10,533 bases of DNA from Anaerolineales bacterium (GTDB lineage: Bacteria > Chloroflexota > Anaerolineae > Anaerolineales > Villigracilaceae): the NCBI GenBank assembly GCA_025938055.1, contig JAICQC010000132.1, forward strand, positions 1 to 10,533, written 5' to 3'. The stretch's first letter is position 1. Each line of letters begins with the position of its first letter. The notes under the pieces were generated by a model. It worked only from the letters and a program-made list of their open reading frames with translations, made no database searches and was not told the origin of the DNA. Of the stretch, positions 6,659 through 10,533 are shown one piece after another. The translations under genes and the position numbers were made by a program.

Positions 6659-8098
6659 ATGTCCCGTAAAGCAAAAATTGTTGCCACGATCGGGCCCGCC
6701 TCCCAGAGCGAGGACATCATCGAGAAGCTAATTCTAGCTGGCATGAACGTCGCCCGGATGAATTTTTCACACGGCACACATGAACAGCATGCCAAGTGGA
6801 TTGACCGCATCCGCAGGGTTTCGGAAAAGCTTGGTGTTCCCATCGGGATTCTTCAGGACTTACAGGGACCAAAGATTCGCGTGGGAGAACTGGCGGTCCC
6901 CTTATTGCTCACCGAGGGAGAAGATGTCACGCTCTACACTCCCGAGACCCGGGGGCCCGAGACCAGCACAAAAAATATCCCTGTAGATTTTCGAGAACTG
7001 TTCGATTCCGTGAAGAGCTCAGACCGACTCCTGCTCGATGATGGTCGCCTTGCGCTGGAAGTGCTGTCTGTGGATAGTCACAGTGCCCTAACTGCCAGGG
7101 TCGTTATCGGTGGTTTACTGTCTTCGCATAAGGGCATTAACCTGCCTGGCGTGAAGCTGCACATCGCGGGATTCACGGAGAAGGATGAAGTGGATCTGGC
7201 GTTTGGTATGGCCCAGGGTGTCGACGCGGTAGCCATTTCGTTCGTACGGACCGCAGACGATGTTCTGCAGGTCCGTACAGCGGCGGAGCGCCTGTCCCAG
7301 GGCAAACGCCTGCCCCTCCTGATTGCCAAGCTGGAAAAGGCGGAGGCGCTGGATAATCTGGAGGACATCCTGGAAAACGTGGAGGGAGTGATGGTAGCGC
7401 GCGGAGATCTGGGCGTGGAGCTCCCTCCGGAGCGCGTACCTGTGCAGCAGAAGCACATCATCCGCGCCGCCAACCTGCGTGCCAGGCTGGTGATCACCGC
7501 CACGCAGATGCTCGAATCGATGATCACGAACCCCCTGCCGACGCGGGCCGAAGCCTCTGACGTGGCGAACGCGGTCTTCGATGGTTCCGACGCGGTGATG
7601 CTTTCCGCGGAGACAGCAGTTGGGAAATACCCGGTAGAGTCCGTCAAGATGATGGACCGGATCGTGCGCGAGGCGGAAACACATTTTGTGGAATGGGGCG
7701 CGGAGCAGCATGTGCGTGGCTTCGAGCACAGCGATGCTGCCTCGATGGCGCGTGCCGCGCGGGCACTGGCAAACGATACGAACGTCCGGGCGGTTGCCTG
7801 CTTCACCAAACAGGGGAGGACCGCCTGGCTGCTCTCCAAGATCCGGCCCCGGGTGCCGATCCGAGCCTTTACAGCTGATACGTTCACCTACGGCCAGCTG
7901 GCGTTTCTGTGGGGTGTGCATCCCCACCTGGTTCCCTTTGTCGACACGCTCGAGGAGATGATCCATCACGTGGACGAGGCTCTGATGCGCACTGAGGAGA
8001 TGCAGGCCGGCGATCAGGTCGTGCTGGTCTCGGGGTTTCCGGTCGGCGCGGTCAGGCCTCCGAATATGGCGCTGCTGCATACGGTCGGGGAATCATAG
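6659..8098 (+). CDS. pyk: pyruvate kinase
   Basis: The 479-residue glycolytic enzyme converts phosphoenolpyruvate and ADP to pyruvate and ATP. Seen in order: TIGPAS (10-15), MNFSHG (34-39), the B domain, KGINLPG (158-164), LIAKLEKAEAL (221-231) with catalytic Lys224, VMVARGDLGVE (244-254), ATQMLESM (281-288), PTRAEASDVANAVFDG (294-309) and MLSAETAVGKYP (314-325), then the C-terminal allosteric domain. The C-domain ends normally; no extra phosphohistidine domain is fused. Where K+-dependent enzymes have Glu (muscle DENI), this one appears to have Lys105 (TKNI), which would fit a K+-independent type; this alignment is by eye. The ATG at 6659 has only a weak ribosome site (AGG, 8 bases upstream). 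It follows rocD by 33 bases and converges with the trehalose synthase gene. Confidence 0.96.
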   Translation: MSRKAKIVATIGPASQSEDIIEKLILAGMNVARMNFSHGTHEQHAKWIDRIRRVSEKLGVPIGILQDLQGPKIRVGELAVPLLLTEGEDVTLYTPETRGPETSTKNIPVDFRELFDSVKSSDRLLLDDGRLALEVLSVDSHSALTARVVIGGLLSSHKGINLPGVKLHIAGFTEKDEVDLAFGMAQGVDAVAISFVRTADDVLQVRTAAERLSQGKRLPLLIAKLEKAEALDNLEDILENVEGVMVARGDLGVELPPERVPVQQKHIIRAANLRARLVITATQMLESMITNPLPTRAEASDVANAVFDGSDAVMLSAETAVGKYPVESVKMMDRIVREAETHFVEWGAEQHVRGFEHSDAASMARAARALANDTNVRAVACFTKQGRTAWLLSKIRPRVPIRAFTADTFTYGQLAFLWGVHPHLVPFVDTLEEMIHHVDEALMRTEEMQAGDQVVLVSGFPVGAVRPPNMALLHTVGES

Positions 8099-8101
8099 AG
8101 T

Positions 8102-8145
8102 GTCGTTGCGAGCCGCGCGGCGGCGAAGCTTCACATACTCGTATG
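8102..8145. repeat. small palindromic intergenic element
   Basis: The 55-base convergent gap between pyk and the trehalose synthase gene holds GTCGTTGCGAG, the perfect 10-base palindrome GCCGCGCGGC (8112-8121), CGAAGC, and the palindrome CATAC-TC-GTATG (8134-8145). The GTCGTTGCGAG...CGAAGC pattern recalls a dispersed repeat seen between genes in many bacteria. No second copy is in this window, so its repeat nature is a guess. Confidence 0.3.
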
Positions 8146-8153
8146 ACCAATTG

Positions 8154-9767
8154 TTACTGTAGCCAAAGATATTGATAAGGCGCTAGCTCAATTTCAATCA
8201 GTTCGTTTGCCGGAAAAAATTCCTGCCCCGTAAGAAGATCGGTCAGGGAAGTGACCGACGTTTGTATCGGGTGGGAAATCGTCTGCTTTGTCCCGCTGAG
8301 ATTGTGTATGACAAGTATCGTGTCCGTCTGATGGCTTCGCTGGAATGCGGCAATGCTTGCATTGGACACCTCGATCCATCTAAAGTCTCCCCAGCCGAAT
8401 GCCTGATGCTGTTTGCGCACCGCAATCATATGCCGGATCATGTTCAGCAGCGAGTCCGGATCTGCACGCTGCGATTTGACATTGACGCGGGCGGGCCCGT
8501 AGACCTCATCGCTGATCACGGGCGCGTATAAAGAGGCGCTGGAAGCTTCTGAAAAGCCTGCTGTCGCGCCCGGCTCCCACTGCATGGGCGTACGGACCCC
8601 GTTGCGGTCTTCCAGCCAGATGTTGTCTCCCATCTGGATCTCGTCGCCGTAATACAGGATGGGTGAGCCGGGCAACGCGAACAGTAAAGAATAGGCTAAG
8701 CGGATCTTGCGTTCATCATTCTCAAGCAAAGGTGCCAGCCGCCGACGGATGCCCAGGTTCAGGCGCATGCGCGGGTCTGGCGCATAGTTCTCCCACATCC
8801 ACTGGCGCTGCTCCTCCGTAACCATTTCGAGGGTCAGCTCATCGTGATTGCGCAGGAAGATACACCACTGGCAATTTTCGGGGATGGGTGGTGTGCGATT
8901 CAGGATCTCGATCATGTCCTCCACGCGTCCCTTTTTGATCGCCATATAGATACGCGGCATGATCGGGAAGTGAAATCCCATATGAAACTCATCGCCATTC
9001 CCAAAATAGGGACGGACATCCTCGGGCCACTGGTTTGCCTCACACAACAAGATTCGCCCTGGATAATTCTGGTCCATGAAAGCACGCAACTTCTTTAGAT
9101 AAACATGAGTCTCTGGCAGATTCTCACAATTCGTGCCTTCGCGCTCGAACAGATAGGGGACTGCATCGGCGCGGAAACCGTCAATGCCAAGTTCGAGCCA
9201 GAAACCGGCAACCCTGGTCATCTCCTCTTGCACCCTGGGGTTGTCATAATTCAGATCGGGCTGGCTGGCGTAGAAGCGGTGCCAGAAATATTGTCCTGCC
9301 TCTTCATCCCAGGTCCAGTTGGATGGTTCGGTATCTAAAAAAATGATGCGTGCGTCCCTGTATTTCTGGTCGGTATCGCTCCAGACGTAGTAGTCGCGAT
9401 ATGGAGAGCTGCGGTCTGCACGCGAGGCTTGGAACCAGGGGTGCTGGTCGGAGGTGTGGTTCAGCACAAGGTCCATGATGATGCGGATGTTGCGCTGGTG
9501 CGCGGCTTCAATCAAAGCCTTGAAGTCATCCAGCGTGCCAAATCTTTCAGCAATATTGTAGTAGTCTGCTATGTCGTAACCGTCATCCCGCAGGGGCGAA
9601 GGATAGAGCGGCATCAGCCAGAGACAATCAACGCCGAGATCCTGGAGGTAATCCAGCTCTTGCCTCAACCCCTGGATGTCACCATGTCCATCGCCGTCGC
9701 TGTCACGGAAAGCACGGACATAGATCTGATAGAAGGTTGCATCTTTATACCAGAGCGATTCATTCAT
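8154..9767 (-). CDS. treS: trehalose synthase (maltose alpha-D-glucosyltransferase), GH13
   Basis: The 537-residue cytoplasmic GH13 enzyme rearranges maltose to trehalose and back. The N-terminus [15 protein letters not shown] begins the (beta/alpha)8 barrel. DLVLNHTSD (99-107), [11 protein letters not shown] with nucleophile Asp201, acid/base Glu243 in LLCEANQW, and Asp309 in FLRNHDELT complete the catalytic set. [15 protein letters not shown] and [15 protein letters not shown] are typical of TreS rather than ordinary amylases, and [12 protein letters not shown] and [11 protein letters not shown] follow. A C-terminal beta domain ends the protein; no maltokinase is fused. The family usually reads GFRLDAV, here GFRADAV. 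The chosen ATG (9765-9767) has AGG about 6 bases upstream. A TTG at 9821 would add 18 unconserved residues. It lies 144 bases after the sugar permease gene in the same direction. Confidence 0.92.
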   Translation of the reverse strand: MNESLWYKDATFYQIYVRAFRDSDGDGHGDIQGLRQELDYLQDLGVDCLWLMPLYPSPLRDDGYDIADYYNIAERFGTLDDFKALIEAAHQRNIRIIMDLVLNHTSDQHPWFQASRADRSSPYRDYYVWSDTDQKYRDARIIFLDTEPSNWTWDEEAGQYFWHRFYASQPDLNYDNPRVQEEMTRVAGFWLELGIDGFRADAVPYLFEREGTNCENLPETHVYLKKLRAFMDQNYPGRILLCEANQWPEDVRPYFGNGDEFHMGFHFPIMPRIYMAIKKGRVEDMIEILNRTPPIPENCQWCIFLRNHDELTLEMVTEEQRQWMWENYAPDPRMRLNLGIRRRLAPLLENDERKIRLAYSLLFALPGSPILYYGDEIQMGDNIWLEDRNGVRTPMQWEPGATAGFSEASSASLYAPVISDEVYGPARVNVKSQRADPDSLLNMIRHMIAVRKQHQAFGWGDFRWIEVSNASIAAFQRSHQTDTILVIHNLSGTKQTISHPIQTSVTSLTDLLTGQEFFPANELIEIELAPYQYLWLQ

Positions 9768-9911
9768 ATCTGCCTGTTTATCTACTTCCTCTATTACAAG
9801 TTTGCCATTTGAAAAAGGCAAGTTAATAGAACAGCAATCGAGAATACGATTTCTGAATGGAGGATCTATGGTAATGGACCGGATACCGGCAATGAAGGAA
9901 CGCTGGGACGC

Positions 9912-10533
9912 TTAGCCTTTTACTGCACCGGCTAGCATGCCGCGCACAAAGTATCGCTGTAATGCAAAGAACACAATCATCGGCAGGAGCATCGAGAGGA
10001 ATGCCGCGGCGGTCAGCACCTGCCACCCCGACCCGAGCGAGGTGACCATGTTACTGATCTGGTACGTCATGACCGGTGTGGTACCGCCCAGGAACACCAG
10101 TGCCACAAGCAGGTCATTCCAGACCCACAGGAACTGGAAGATGCCGAGAGAAGCGATCGCCGGCATGGCGAGAGGGATGACCAGTTGTCGAAATGCCGTC
10201 CAATGCGAAGCACCATCCAGATAGGCGGACTCGAACAAGTCCTTCGGCAGAGTTCCGAGGAAGTTGCGCATCAGATAAATGGCATAGGGCATGCCGAACC
10301 CGGTATGGAACAGCCATACGCCGAGGAAGGTGCCATTCAACCCGACCTGGGCGTAGAATCGCGAGATCGGGACAAGAGTCATTTGTAAGGGAACCACCTG
10401 CAAACCGCCCAGTAACGCGAAGAGCAGGAAGCGTCCTTTGAAGTCCAGCCAGGCGAAGGCATACCCGGCAAAGGCTGCGAATAGGATCGGCAGGATGGTA
10501 GCGGGAATGGTGACAAACAGACTGTTGATGAAC
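9912..10533 (-). CDS. sugar ABC transporter permease, MalG/AglG type (5' end missing)
   Basis: The last 206 residues of a CUT1-family inner-membrane permease are visible, and the frame stays open to the right edge, so the N-terminus is cut off. Five hydrophobic segments can be seen, beginning with LFVTIPATILPILFAAFAGY at the edge. The EAA loop that docks onto the ATPase is ESAYLDGASHWTAFRQLVIP, followed by FQFLWVWNDLLVALVFLGG and a final span ending RYFVRGMLAGAVKG, the usual end of MalG-like proteins. The sequence fits alpha-glucoside-type (AglG) permeases, and the neighbour treS supports maltose or trehalose as substrate; this is inference. Its partner permease and binding protein should lie to the right of the window. 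The 144-base gap to treS shows no convincing terminator, so the two may share a transcript. Confidence 0.93.
   Translation of the reverse strand, partial: FINSLFVTIPATILPILFAAFAGYAFAWLDFKGRFLLFALLGGLQVVPLQMTLVPISRFYAQVGLNGTFLGVWLFHTGFGMPYAIYLMRNFLGTLPKDLFESAYLDGASHWTAFRQLVIPLAMPAIASLGIFQFLWVWNDLLVALVFLGGTTPVMTYQISNMVTSLGSGWQVLTAAAFLSMLLPMIVFFALQRYFVRGMLAGAVKG

Noticed and set aside
7078..8080. Long minus-strand open frames opposite pyk
   Set aside because: They are antisense shadows of a well-conserved gene in GC-rich DNA, with no recognisable motifs.
9768..9821. Longer treS start at TTG 9821
   Set aside because: It adds 18 residues outside the conserved WYKDA start; ATG at 9767 has a reasonable ribosome site.
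1..10533. CRISPR array, rRNA, insertion sequence with transposase
   Set aside because: No regularly spaced direct repeats, rRNA segments or transposase motifs were found in the window.

Overview
The window looks like chromosomal DNA of a moderately GC-rich bacterium, most likely of the Chloroflexota (Anaerolineae-type). This is an inference from the overall flavour of the trehalose synthase, ornithine carbamoyltransferase, MoxR/DUF58 and MalG-type proteins and from palindromic intergenic repeats; no ribosomal RNA or other decisive marker is present.

Layout. Positions 1-134 hold what may be the tail of a plus-strand gene and a strong, probably bidirectional terminator. A tRNA-Arg(UCG) gene with a consensus -10 box follows (207-280). 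Starting 3 bases past the tRNA, on the minus strand, is a tiny HNH endonuclease gene (284-547) broken by two opposite one-base indels. Immediately upstream of its start is about 130-165 bases of densely base-pairing sequence (556-721), which I read as a structured RNA in the same orientation. The RNA-then-HNH order resembles HEARO/OMEGA-type elements (HNH Endonuclease-Associated RNA and ORF). This is the most interesting part of the window.

A plus-strand operon follows: a MoxR AAA+ ATPase, a DUF58 membrane-anchored protein (4-base overlap) and a metallo-beta-lactamase-fold hydrolase (34-base overlap). The transglutaminase that often completes MoxR-DUF58 loci is not here. A low-GC stretch (3930-4264) contains one doubtful small ORF and ends in a terminator.

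The next plus-strand block is metabolic: argF (ornithine carbamoyltransferase), rocD (ornithine aminotransferase) and pyk (pyruvate kinase). ArgF and RocD compete for ornithine, sending it to citrulline/arginine or to glutamate semialdehyde/proline. The argF-rocD gap is filled by two related palindromic repeats.

On the minus strand, converging on pyk, a MalG/AglG-type sugar ABC permease (cut by the right edge) is followed by a trehalose synthase (TreS). Together they suggest uptake of an alpha-glucoside such as maltose or trehalose and its interconversion inside the cell.
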